64,000 nucleotides of DNA from Acidobacteriaceae bacterium. Lineage in GTDB: Bacteria; Acidobacteriota; Terriglobia; Bryobacterales; Bryobacteraceae. Where the stretch lies: NCBI GenBank assembly GCA_019240475.1, contig JAFAYI010000018.1, positions 124,001-188,000 on the forward strand, read 5' to 3'. The translations under genes and the position numbers were made by a program. The first letter of the stretch is position 1; each line of letters begins with the position of its first letter. The notes beneath the pieces are model-generated. The model saw only the letters and a program-made list of their open reading frames with translations. It made no database searches and was not told where the DNA came from. Below are positions 45,122-53,603 of the stretch, one piece after another.

Positions 45122-46555
45122 TTAGCCGCTGGCCTGTAGCGGCTTCGAGATGGATTCGAGCGACTGTCTCTCGGCGTTAACGCCAAGCTTCAACTCGGTT
45201 CCGGCTCCGAGTAGCATGAGAGCGCCGCCAAGAATATAGCCCCAGAACAACTGGAAACGGCTGTGCGAGGCAATGAGGTGGGCAAATAACGTGGGAGCCC
45301 CGACGCCACCCACGAGCGTTCCCACTGCGTAAAAAATAGAAATGGCGAAGGCGCGGATTTCGAGAGGGAATACTTCACTGACAGTCAGATAGGCGGAGCT
45401 GGCGGCGGAGGAAGCGACGAAGAAAATGGCGGCGAACCAGATATCCTGGCCGAGCGGCCCCATGCCGCCCGAAAGAAAGTTGATGGCTGAGCCAAGTAAC
45501 AACAGGCCAGCCGTTCCGTAAGTGGCGGCGATCATTTTCTTTCTGCCAATGGAATCAAAGAAGCGGCCAAAGATGAGTGGTCCTACAAAGTTACTAAGCG
45601 CGAGAGGAAGAATGTAGATGGGAACGCGCTCGCTTTTGACTTTGAAGAATTGCACGAGCACCAATCCGTAGGTAAAAAATACGGCATTGTAGAAGAAGGA
45701 TTGGCCGATCATGAGAGCCAGGCCAAGAACAGAGCGCTTCGGTTCACCATGGATCATGGCGTTCCAGACGTCGCGGAGGGGCGTGTGATCGCGAACGGAA
45801 ATTTTGAGATTGCCCTCCGGTTCTTTCAATTGGCCTTTATCGCGGGTGACGGTCTGTTCGATATCGCCGACGATGGATTCGGCCTCTTGCTCACGTCCCC
45901 GCAGCATGAGCCAACGCGGGCTTTCGGGCACTGATTTGCGCAGGAACAAAATGATCAATCCGAGCGCGGCGCCTATGCCGAAGGCAAAGCGCCAGCTGAT
46001 GGAGGGGGAGACCAGGCCGGAATTGAGAAGAAACAAGGTTCCGCCGGCCCCGAAAGCGGCGCCGATCCAGAAGGTCGCGTTGATGACCAGATCGACGTTG
46101 CCGCGGACCGGGGCGGGCACCAGCTCGTCGATAGCGGAGTTGATGGCGGCGTATTCGCCGCCGATGCCTGCGCCGGTGAAAACACGGAAGAGCAGGAAGC
46201 TCCAGAAGTTCCAGGCGAAAGCGGTAGCGGCGGTTGCGGAGAGATAGAGCGCAAGAGTGATGAGGAAGAGTTTCTTGCGGCCGAGGCGATCAGTGAGCCA
46301 GCCGAAGAAGAGGGCGCCTACAACCGCGCCGGCTAAGTAGCCGGTGGAACTTGCTCCTACTTCCATGTCGGTGAGGCCCAGAGTAGTTTTGTTCTTGAGG
46401 ACGCTGGCGAGCGAACCGGCGAGCGTGACTTCGAGGCCATCGAGCAGCCAAGTGATGCCGAGCGCGATCACCATCTTGGTGTGCCAGGCGCTCCACGGCA
46501 GGCGGTCCAATCGTTGCGGAATATTCGTTTCGATTTGCTGTTGCTGGTTGGGCAT
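45122..46555 (-). CDS. MFS transporter, sugar/metabolite-porter type
   Basis: The roughly 477-residue protein has twelve predicted helices and the typical loop motif GWLTDRLGRKKLF between helices 2 and 3, repeated in the second half as GRFFDSIGRKKMI; PESPRWLMLRGRE follows helix 6. This pattern fits the sugar porter / aromatic acid:proton symporter group; AGIGGEYAAINSAIDELVP resembles niacin/benzoate-type porters. Substrate is not fixed by sequence. ATG 46555 was chosen; an in-frame GTG lies at 46567. It follows the racemase on the same strand with about 78 bases between. Confidence 0.88.
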   Translation of the reverse strand: MPNQQQQIETNIPQRLDRLPWSAWHTKMVIALGITWLLDGLEVTLAGSLASVLKNKTTLGLTDMEVGASSTGYLAGAVVGALFFGWLTDRLGRKKLFLITLALYLSATAATAFAWNFWSFLLFRVFTGAGIGGEYAAINSAIDELVPAPVRGNVDLVINATFWIGAAFGAGGTLFLLNSGLVSPSISWRFAFGIGAALGLIILFLRKSVPESPRWLMLRGREQEAESIVGDIEQTVTRDKGQLKEPEGNLKISVRDHTPLRDVWNAMIHGEPKRSVLGLALMIGQSFFYNAVFFTYGLVLVQFFKVKSERVPIYILPLALSNFVGPLIFGRFFDSIGRKKMIAATYGTAGLLLLGSAINFLSGGMGPLGQDIWFAAIFFVASSAASSAYLTVSEVFPLEIRAFAISIFYAVGTLVGGVGAPTLFAHLIASHSRFQLFWGYILGGALMLLGAGTELKLGVNAERQSLESISKPLQASG

Positions 46556-46633
46556 CGGCGCTCGCACAGTCCCGTCATTAGACCGCGTGGGACGCCGGGC
46601 TTCGTACTGTGGTTTCTACAGAGCGCTTGCGCT

Positions 46634-47332
46634 CTAAGGGGCTAGCGCGAACCCCACAGCAGCTTCTACGTGCAGCGCGAGAGTGTTGAACATGGGAATT
46701 TTCGGGCGGTCCTGCTGAGCGATGAGGAGCGGAATTTCCGTGCAGCCCAGAATGATGCCCTCGGCTCCGCGGGCATGGAGCGCGTCGATGGCGTGTAAAT
46801 AAGCCGCCTTGGCGGGGGCCGTGAAGATGGCGCGGCAAAGCTCGTCGAAGATGATTCGATCAAGCGTATCTTGTTGTGGCGGGGACGGAACGAGTATCTC
46901 GATTCCGAAACAATCGCGATAGCGTTGCTTTAGGTAATCGAGCGACATGACGGGCTTGGTGCCGAGCAGGCCGACGCGCTTCAGGCCAGCGGAGCGGATC
47001 GCTTCCGCAGTGGGATCGACGATGTGCAGAAACGGAATGCCGACTGCAGAGACGATGCGGTCGGCCACGCGATGAAGCGTGTTTGAAACGCAGATCAGCA
47101 GATCCGCTCCGGCGCGTTCCAGGCGCTGCGCTTTGTCGGCCAGAAAAGCGGCGGCTTCATCCCAGAGATCGTTGCGGACGAAATGCTCGGAGGCTGCGAA
47201 GTCCATGGAGTAGATCAAGATCTGGCCGGTGTGCCAACCGCCCAGGCGCGCGTTGATGAGCTTGTTAATGCGGGCGTAGTATTCGGCCGTAGCCTGGTCG
47301 CTGCTGCCTCCAAGAATGCCGATGGTTTTCAC
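46634..47332 (-). CDS. Aspartate/glutamate racemase family protein
   Basis: The 232-residue protein shows both catalytic cysteines of the Asp/Glu/hydantoin racemase fold: LICVSNTLHRVAD near residue 83 and GIILGCTEIPLLI near 194, plus KTIGILGGSSDQATAEYY at the N-terminus and GLLGTKPVMSLDYL. It probably interconverts L- and D-aspartate or a related amino acid. The start is GTG 47332, giving the normal family N-terminus; a longer frame runs to 47557 within the divergent SGNH gene. It may share a transcript with the MFS transporter. Confidence 0.88.
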   Translation of the reverse strand: MKTIGILGGSSDQATAEYYARINKLINARLGGWHTGQILIYSMDFAASEHFVRNDLWDEAAAFLADKAQRLERAGADLLICVSNTLHRVADRIVSAVGIPFLHIVDPTAEAIRSAGLKRVGLLGTKPVMSLDYLKQRYRDCFGIEILVPSPPQQDTLDRIIFDELCRAIFTAPAKAAYLHAIDALHARGAEGIILGCTEIPLLIAQQDRPKIPMFNTLALHVEAAVGFALAP

Positions 47333-47366
47333 AAGCGAGCCCACGATAACATGGGCCGTTATCGAC

Positions 47367-48605
47367 ATGCTGAAAATTTCATGCACATTTGCTGTTATGT
47401 CGTTATTGGCTGGCGGGGCGCTTGGGGCGCCCGCGGAACACTGGGTTGCGACCTGGATCGCGAGCCCGTCGCCCCAACTTGCGCAGGAACAGAAGATGCG
47501 AGCGCAAGGCCTGGAGTTCCAGAACCAGACCGTGCGCGAGATCGTCCACACGAGCATAGGAGGGAACAGCGTACGCGTGCGGCTTTCGAATGCTTACGGA
47601 GATGGGACACTCGAGATTGGAGCCGCGCACATCGCGCTTCGAGCGCAAGGAGCAGGTATCGTGTCAGGCTCTGATCGGGTGCTGACGTTCGGCGGCCGGC
47701 CGTCGACTTCTATTCCGCCGAATGCGCCGGTGCTGAGCGATCCGGTAAAGGTGGATGTGGCGGCGGCGAGCGACCTGGCGATCAGTCTTTATCTTTCGAA
47801 AGCGGCAGGCGGAGCGGGAATTCACTACTCGGCTCAGCAGACGAACTACGTTATCGGGGGAGACCAAACAGCCGCGGAGTCATTCGCTGGGAAGGCAACT
47901 ATCAAATCCTGGGTGTTTCTCGAAGGAGTTGACGTACTGGCGCCCGACACGGCTGCGGCGATCGTCGCTTTCGGAGATTCCATTACGGATGGCGCGGCTT
48001 CGACGGTAGATGCGAACCGGCGCTGGCCCAATCTTCTCGCCGGCCGCTTGCTCGCGCAGCACAACAGGAGGCAGCTTGCGGTTGTAGACGCCGGGATCGG
48101 CGGGAATCGGATTCTGCACGATGCAAAGACCAATGTGGAGTTCGGAGTGAATGCGCTGGCGCGATTCGAGCGAGACGCTTTGTCGCAACCGGGCGCGCGT
48201 TATGTAATCGTGCTCGAAGGGATCAACGACATTGGACACGCGGGGACGTCGGCGCCGGCCTCCGAAGCCGTTAGCGCAGAAGAGATCATGGCGGGATTGA
48301 AGCAGATAGCAGAGCGGGCGCACGAACACGGGCTGAAAATTTTCGGAGGAACGTTGACGCCGTTCGCGGGCACGACATTTCCCGGGTATTACTCGCCCGA
48401 AAAGGACACGAAACGGAAAGCGGTGAATGAGTGGATCCGGACCGGTCATGCGTTCGACGGCGTGATCGATTTCGACAAAGCCGTTCGGGATCCGGGCAAT
48501 CCGGATCATATGCTTGCGGCCTATGACAGCGGCGACCACCTACATCCGAACGATGAAGGCTATAAAGCGATGGCGGCGGCGATCGAGTTGTCGCTGTTCC
48601 GTTAA
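47367..48605 (+). CDS. Secreted SGNH/GDSL-family hydrolase
   Basis: The 412-residue protein starts with a signal peptide (MLKISCTFAVMSLLAGGALG) and carries an N-terminal beta-rich region before the SGNH domain: block I IVAFGDSITDGA with the nucleophile serine, block II IGGNRILHD, block III VLEGINDIGH and block V DSGDHLHPNDEGY with catalytic Asp/His. It probably deacylates carbohydrate esters or lipids outside the cytoplasm. It is divergent from the racemase with only 34 bases between the starts. Confidence 0.92.
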   Translation: MLKISCTFAVMSLLAGGALGAPAEHWVATWIASPSPQLAQEQKMRAQGLEFQNQTVREIVHTSIGGNSVRVRLSNAYGDGTLEIGAAHIALRAQGAGIVSGSDRVLTFGGRPSTSIPPNAPVLSDPVKVDVAAASDLAISLYLSKAAGGAGIHYSAQQTNYVIGGDQTAAESFAGKATIKSWVFLEGVDVLAPDTAAAIVAFGDSITDGAASTVDANRRWPNLLAGRLLAQHNRRQLAVVDAGIGGNRILHDAKTNVEFGVNALARFERDALSQPGARYVIVLEGINDIGHAGTSAPASEAVSAEEIMAGLKQIAERAHEHGLKIFGGTLTPFAGTTFPGYYSPEKDTKRKAVNEWIRTGHAFDGVIDFDKAVRDPGNPDHMLAAYDSGDHLHPNDEGYKAMAAAIELSLFR

Positions 48606-48619
48606 AGCGCGATGGCCGC

Positions 48620-51600
48620 TCAGGCTATGGCGGCTTCGAGGTCGCGCGCAGGCTCGGGTTTGGCATCGAGCTGCAGTTGACGTGCTTGCGCGTTCTGGTT
48701 GAATTTCACCGAGACGAGTTTTGAGATTCCTGGTTCCTGCATCGTGACGCCATAGAGCGCCTGGGCGGCTTCCATGGTGCGCTTGGCGTGAGTGATGACG
48801 ATGAACTGAGTTTGATCCGCCATGTCGCGCAGCAGCCGGGTGAGGCGCTCGATGTTGGGCTCGTCGAGGGGCGCATCCACCTCGTCGAGAATGCAGAAGG
48901 GGCTGGGCGTGTATTGGAAGATGGCCATCAGCAGCGCCATTGCGGTCAGCGATTTTTCGCCGCCCGAGAGCAGCAGGATGCTTTGCAGCTTCTTGCCGGG
49001 AGGCGAGGCGACGATATCTATGCCGGATTCGGCTGCATTCTCTTCATCGCTGAGGCGCATCTCGCCAACGCCGCCGCCGAACAGTGTTTTGAACATCTCG
49101 CGGAAATTGGCGTTGATGGCGTGGAAGGCGTCGGTGAAGCGCTTGCGGGACTCGGCATCGATTTCGTGGATCAGCTTTTCGGTATCGCGGATAGAATCGA
49201 GCAAGTCTTGGCGCTGCGCGCTTAGGAAATCCTGGCGTTGCTGCGCTTCTTCATACTCTTCAAGCGCCTGCGAATTCACGGGACCAAGCGCTTCGATTTT
49301 GCGGCGCACTTCGGTCCATTTCGAATCGAGCTCCTGAATGGCTGCTTCCCCGGCGATGGTTTCGACTCCTTCGACGAGTTGAGCGAGCGTGGCGTCGAGT
49401 TCGTTTTGACAAGTCTCCTCGAGGTGTTTGAGATCGGACTCTGCGCGAGCGAGAGAGACGTGCAGCTCCGACCGCTGTTCTTGGAGGGTTTGCGCGCGCT
49501 GGCGCATCTCTTTCAGTTCTTCGTCGGCGGCGGCTAGTGCGGCGCGCAGCTCTGCTTCGCGGTCGGCCAAGCGGCTGACAGCCGCGTCCGCCGCGGCAAT
49601 GGAATCCTTCAGGCCGGTTGCTTTGGCATCGAGATCGGCGTTGCTTGCCAGGTATTGAGCGCGCTCGCTGGTGAGGCGGTCGGTTTCCCGAGCGAGATCG
49701 TTCTGGCGCTGAGCGGCCTCGCGAATCTGAGACTCGATGCGTGAGCAATGATCGGCCAGTGAACGGCGGCGTTCTTCGAGGCCAGCGAGCCGGGCGCGAA
49801 CGTTGGAGTGTTCTTCGGCGGCGCGCGCCACTTCGGATTGGAGGCCGGCGAGGATGTCTCGCGCGGATTCCAGGCCGCGCTCTTCCTGGGACCGGAGCTG
49901 CTCGCACTGCGCGAGAGCGTCACGGTCACGCGCGGCGTTCGCCTTGAGCTGCACACTATCGCGGGCTAGCCTGTCGAGTTCCAGGCGCGCGCGAGAGAGA
50001 CGGGACTGCGTGCGCTGAAACTCTTCGGCCAGCTTACGACTTTCATGATCGAGGGCCAGCACATCTTTTTCTTCGGCCTGCTGGCGAGCGCGCACCGACT
50101 CTAGTTGCTCGGCCATGGCGGCGATGGAGCGCTCCAGATCCGCGAGATTCGTTTGAGCAGCGGCGAGTTCGGCGGCCTTGGACTTCTCGAGCTGGGAGAC
50201 ATCGCGCAACTCGCGTTTGAGGGCGAGCGGGCCTGCTCCGGTCTTCTTGCCACCGCTGACGGATTGTCCATGATAGTTGACGCCATCGGTAGACAGAAAC
50301 CAGCAGTGAGGGAATCGGATCGCCATCTGGCGAGCGATGGACCGGTCGGTTGCGACGTAGCAGTAGGAAATGCGCGGCAGCAGGTGGAGCGGGAGGTTGG
50401 CGATACCGTTGGTGAAGCGGAGCGCATCGGCAAGCGGTGTGAGGGCGCCGGATTGAGTGGCGGGGCGAGGCAACTCGCCTGAGAATTCCGCGGCTTCGCG
50501 AGCGTCTTCGACGAGGAACGTTGCGCGGCCGTCTACTTCGCCGCGCATCAACTCGATACCGCGGTCGGCGTCGGACCAGTCGCGAACGACTACGTATTCC
50601 AGCTCGTCATGCAGAAACTCTTCGGCGGCTTTTTCGAGCTGCGGATCGACTTCGAGGAAATCGGCGAGGACGCCGACCGGGCGGAGATCCTGTGCCCTTC
50701 CGCGTTCGACGGCAGTGAAGAGGCGCTTGACGGTTTCGGTGGTATAGCTGCGGTGGAGAATTATCTCTTCGAGCGAATCCTTGCGGGCCTTAATGCGCGA
50801 GTGATCGCTGCGCAAACGGTCGACGGACTGGCGCGTCTCATTGAAGCTAGCTCGTTTTTCTTGAAGGGCCTGCTGCAATGCGTTGCGTTGATCGGTTAGC
50901 GAGATCAGCTCTGTCTGACGGGCGGCCAAGCGGTCGGAGAGTTGACTCTTGGCTAGCTGCAGACGAGCGAGATCGCTTTCCGATTGCTGTTCTTCGGCTT
51001 TCGCGCGAGCGGTATCGCGGTCGACGGATGCGAGCTGCGCGTCGACCTGAGTGATGCGGTTTTTGAATCCGGACGATTCCCCGAGCAGGCGGAGCATCTT
51101 CTGACGCGCGGCCTCGAGAGCGCGTTCGTGTTCGGCCAGACGAGCTTGGCTCTGTTGCCGTTCAGAGGACCTTTCTTCAAGATGCTGCCGGGCGGAGGCG
51201 CAATCGGCGGCGAGCGTTTCCAACTCGATGGACTGACGTTCGAAGGCGGCCGCGCGCTCGTGTTGCTGGGCTTCCAAAGCTTGCGCTTCCTGCGCGCCGG
51301 AGGCGAGGCGGCGCTCGATTTGTTCGATCTGCTTGCTTTGATATTCGAGCTGGCCGCGGGCACGCTCGGCTTCCAGATGCAGAGAGGCGAGCCGCTGGCG
51401 GGCGGCCGTGAGGCGCTCTTCATTGGCATAGCAGGATTCGACGAGCGAGGTTTGAGATGTCTCGCGCTCGGCAATGGCGGAGTGAGCTTCCTCAAGCGCA
51501 GAGTTGGCCAGGTTCAGCTCGATCGTCACTTTGGCTGTTTCGCGCTCAAGCATGCGGAAACGCGCGGCGAGGACTTGGCGAAGATAGCCGGTGGCTTCGG

Positions 51601-52369
51601 CTTTCAGTTCCGTGTAGCGGCGGGTCTTTGCGGCCTGACGCTTGAGCGAGTTGACCTGGCGCGTTACCTCTTCCATGATGTCGAAGACGCGGGAAAGGTT
51701 TTGCTTCGCGTTTTCGAGCTTGGCTTCGGCGAGGCGCTTGCGCGTCTTGAACTTCGTTATGCCGGCGGCTTCTTCGATAACATTTCGCCGGTCTTGCGGT
51801 TTGTTGCTGAGGATCTGGCCGATGCGGCCCTGTTCAATGATGGCGTAGCTTTCGGGGCCAAGGCCGGTGCCGAGAAAGAGGTCCTGGATATCGCGGAGGC
51901 GAGCCGCGCGACCGTTGATCAGGTATTCGCTGTCGCCGGAGCGATAGAGGCGGCGAGTGATGGTGATTTCGCCAGAGCGCTCCGCTGTCTTGGCAGCTTC
52001 CGTTTTAAACGGCGCCTGTTCGGGCGCCTGGGATTGTGGGACGTTGCCGTTTAGATGCGGCGCGGAGGGCTGATGAGCGTGAACGGAGGCAAGGGCGCGC
52101 TCATCGGGCACCAGCGTCATGGTAACAGCGGCCATTCCCAGAGGCTTGCGGTCGCGAGTTCCGGCGAAGATGACATCTTCCATCCGGGAGCCACGCAAAC
52201 TCTTGGCGGACTGTTCGCCCAAAACCCAGCTAATGGCATCGCTGAGGTTGGACTTGCCACACCCGTTAGGGCCGACGACGGCAGCAATTCCGCTGCCGTT
52301 AAACTTCATTTCCGTGCGGTCGTAGAACGACTTGAAGCCATGAATCTCGACACGTTTCAGCTTGAGCAA
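48620..52369 (-). CDS. smc: Chromosome segregation protein SMC
   Basis: SMC is the condensin ATPase that organises and helps segregate the chromosome. The roughly 1249-residue protein has the N-terminal head with Walker A VVGPNGCGKSN, a Q-loop LGEQSAKSLRG, two long coiled coils flanking a hinge (SGALTPLADALRF; HCWFLSTDGVNYHG, about residues 520-680), and the C-terminal head with signature LSGGEKSLTAMALLMAIF and Walker B FCILDEVDAPLDEPN. Residues about 85-135 carry a Pro/Gln/Ala-rich insertion in the head (HAHQPSAPHLNGNVPQSQ) absent from model SMCs. The start is TTG 52369. ScpA/ScpB are not adjacent. Confidence 0.95.
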   Translation of the reverse strand: MLKLKRVEIHGFKSFYDRTEMKFNGSGIAAVVGPNGCGKSNLSDAISWVLGEQSAKSLRGSRMEDVIFAGTRDRKPLGMAAVTMTLVPDERALASVHAHQPSAPHLNGNVPQSQAPEQAPFKTEAAKTAERSGEITITRRLYRSGDSEYLINGRAARLRDIQDLFLGTGLGPESYAIIEQGRIGQILSNKPQDRRNVIEEAAGITKFKTRKRLAEAKLENAKQNLSRVFDIMEEVTRQVNSLKRQAAKTRRYTELKAEATGYLRQVLAARFRMLERETAKVTIELNLANSALEEAHSAIAERETSQTSLVESCYANEERLTAARQRLASLHLEAERARGQLEYQSKQIEQIERRLASGAQEAQALEAQQHERAAAFERQSIELETLAADCASARQHLEERSSERQQSQARLAEHERALEAARQKMLRLLGESSGFKNRITQVDAQLASVDRDTARAKAEEQQSESDLARLQLAKSQLSDRLAARQTELISLTDQRNALQQALQEKRASFNETRQSVDRLRSDHSRIKARKDSLEEIILHRSYTTETVKRLFTAVERGRAQDLRPVGVLADFLEVDPQLEKAAEEFLHDELEYVVVRDWSDADRGIELMRGEVDGRATFLVEDAREAAEFSGELPRPATQSGALTPLADALRFTNGIANLPLHLLPRISYCYVATDRSIARQMAIRFPHCWFLSTDGVNYHGQSVSGGKKTGAGPLALKRELRDVSQLEKSKAAELAAAQTNLADLERSIAAMAEQLESVRARQQAEEKDVLALDHESRKLAEEFQRTQSRLSRARLELDRLARDSVQLKANAARDRDALAQCEQLRSQEERGLESARDILAGLQSEVARAAEEHSNVRARLAGLEERRRSLADHCSRIESQIREAAQRQNDLARETDRLTSERAQYLASNADLDAKATGLKDSIAAADAAVSRLADREAELRAALAAADEELKEMRQRAQTLQEQRSELHVSLARAESDLKHLEETCQNELDATLAQLVEGVETIAGEAAIQELDSKWTEVRRKIEALGPVNSQALEEYEEAQQRQDFLSAQRQDLLDSIRDTEKLIHEIDAESRKRFTDAFHAINANFREMFKTLFGGGVGEMRLSDEENAAESGIDIVASPPGKKLQSILLLSGGEKSLTAMALLMAIFQYTPSPFCILDEVDAPLDEPNIERLTRLLRDMADQTQFIVITHAKRTMEAAQALYGVTMQEPGISKLVSVKFNQNAQARQLQLDAKPEPARDLEAAIA

Positions 52370-52503
52370 CGAGAGAGTACCCTTCCTATCGTAAGAGATA
52401 TTCTCGGGGGCTGAAACTATAGTAGTCGGCTAGATGCGAGAAGTAAAGCGACCGGGGGGCTATATCTAGCGATGGCTGCGAAGTTTGCCCCCAGATATCG
52501 GGT

Positions 52504-52707
52504 CTAGCTAGCCGATGTCGCGGCAGAGCTCAGAGCATTCGAAATCTTATCCCAAAGTGTGTCGGAGCTGTTTTTCACTCCGGTCAGAATGGATATGGTC
52601 GATATGGCTATGAACGCAAGCAGGAGGGAATATTCGACCAGGTCTTGGCCGTCGGTTTCCGTCCAGAGATCATTGAGCAAAGCTGAAAGATATTGGAGAG
52701 GTTCCAC
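52504..52707 (-). CDS. Flp/Fap-type (type IVb) pilin
   Basis: The 67-residue protein carries the type IVb pilin signature GQDLVEYSLLLAFIAISTIS, a hydrophobic helix that starts with the conserved Glu-Tyr pair after a Gly cleavage site. Flp pilins polymerise into Tad pili used for adherence. No tad assembly genes (cpaA-F, tadZ) lie in the window, so it is an orphan pilin. It lies between smc (same strand, about 130 bases downstream) and the divergent alpha/beta hydrolase; the 52370-52503 gap shows only a weak GGGGGC/GCCCCC dyad. Confidence 0.85.
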   Translation of the reverse strand: MEPLQYLSALLNDLWTETDGQDLVEYSLLLAFIAISTISILTGVKNSSDTLWDKISNALSSAATSAS

Positions 52708-52802
52708 AGGCTGAATCCTTGTTATTAGTAGTACGTCACTGATTAAGTATCGGCCTGATTATGTTCCGGGTTTAGGGGCAGAGCACAAAAAGGTTGTTTC
52801 CG

Positions 52803-53603
52803 ATGGCATACGTACTGAACAGGGATGCGAGGATTTATTGGGACGAAGCGGGTAGCGGGGCGCCCGTGCTGATGATCATGGGGCTGAGTTTTACCCATGA
52901 GATGTGGTTTCGCATTGCGCCCGCAGTGGCGGCCAAATACCGGATGATCGCTTTCGACAACCGGGGAATGGGGCGGAGCGACGTTCCCCGCGGGCCGTAC
53001 ACGATTGCGCGCATGGCGAGCGACGCGCGGGCCGTTTTGGACGCAGCGGGCGTGGAATCCGCCCATGTGGTAGGGGCTTCGATGGGAGGGATGATCGCCC
53101 AGGAGCTGACACTGAGATATCCGGAGCGCGTTCGAAGCCTGATCCTGGGATGCACGACTTCGCGGGGGCTCTTCGGTAAATGGCCTGAATTCCGGCATGC
53201 GCCGCGGCAGTGGGACAGCGATCGTATAGAGCGCGAGCGCTCGCTTCGGCCTCTTCTGTATGCCAAGGCTACGCGTGACGAACTGATTGAGGAAGACTTG
53301 CGAGTGCGGTGCGGATGCACGTGGTCCTACAAAGGATTCCTGAATCAATTCGCAGGGATATTGATGTGGAGCGCGTACAGGCGGCTCCCGCGAATCGCAG
53401 CGCCAACCATGGTTGTACATGGCGACGAAGACCGGCTGGTGCCTCCAGAGAACGGAAGAGTGCTCTGCTCGCGTATTCGCGGGGCGCGATTTGAGCTGAT
53501 ACGCGGCGCGGGACATGTGCTGGTAACGGATCAACCGAAGAGATCGATTGAGCTGATTCGAGATTTCCTGGGCCAGCAAGAGCGCAGAAAAGCCGCGGCT
53601 TAA
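52803..53603 (+). CDS. Alpha/beta-fold hydrolase
   Basis: The 266-residue enzyme has the standard alpha/beta hydrolase order: the oxyanion region PVLMIMGLSFTHEMW, IAFDNRGMGRSD, the nucleophile elbow VVGASMGGMIAQEL, the acid in VVHGDEDRLVPPEN and the histidine in IRGAGHVLVTDQP. It resembles 3-oxoadipate enol-lactonase and related small-molecule esterases, but the substrate is not fixed. The ATG 52803 has AAAGG about ten bases upstream. It converges on the GMC oxidoreductase gene, overlapping it by four bases at the stops. Confidence 0.9.
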   Translation: MAYVLNRDARIYWDEAGSGAPVLMIMGLSFTHEMWFRIAPAVAAKYRMIAFDNRGMGRSDVPRGPYTIARMASDARAVLDAAGVESAHVVGASMGGMIAQELTLRYPERVRSLILGCTTSRGLFGKWPEFRHAPRQWDSDRIERERSLRPLLYAKATRDELIEEDLRVRCGCTWSYKGFLNQFAGILMWSAYRRLPRIAAPTMVVHGDEDRLVPPENGRVLCSRIRGARFELIRGAGHVLVTDQPKRSIELIRDFLGQQERRKAAA

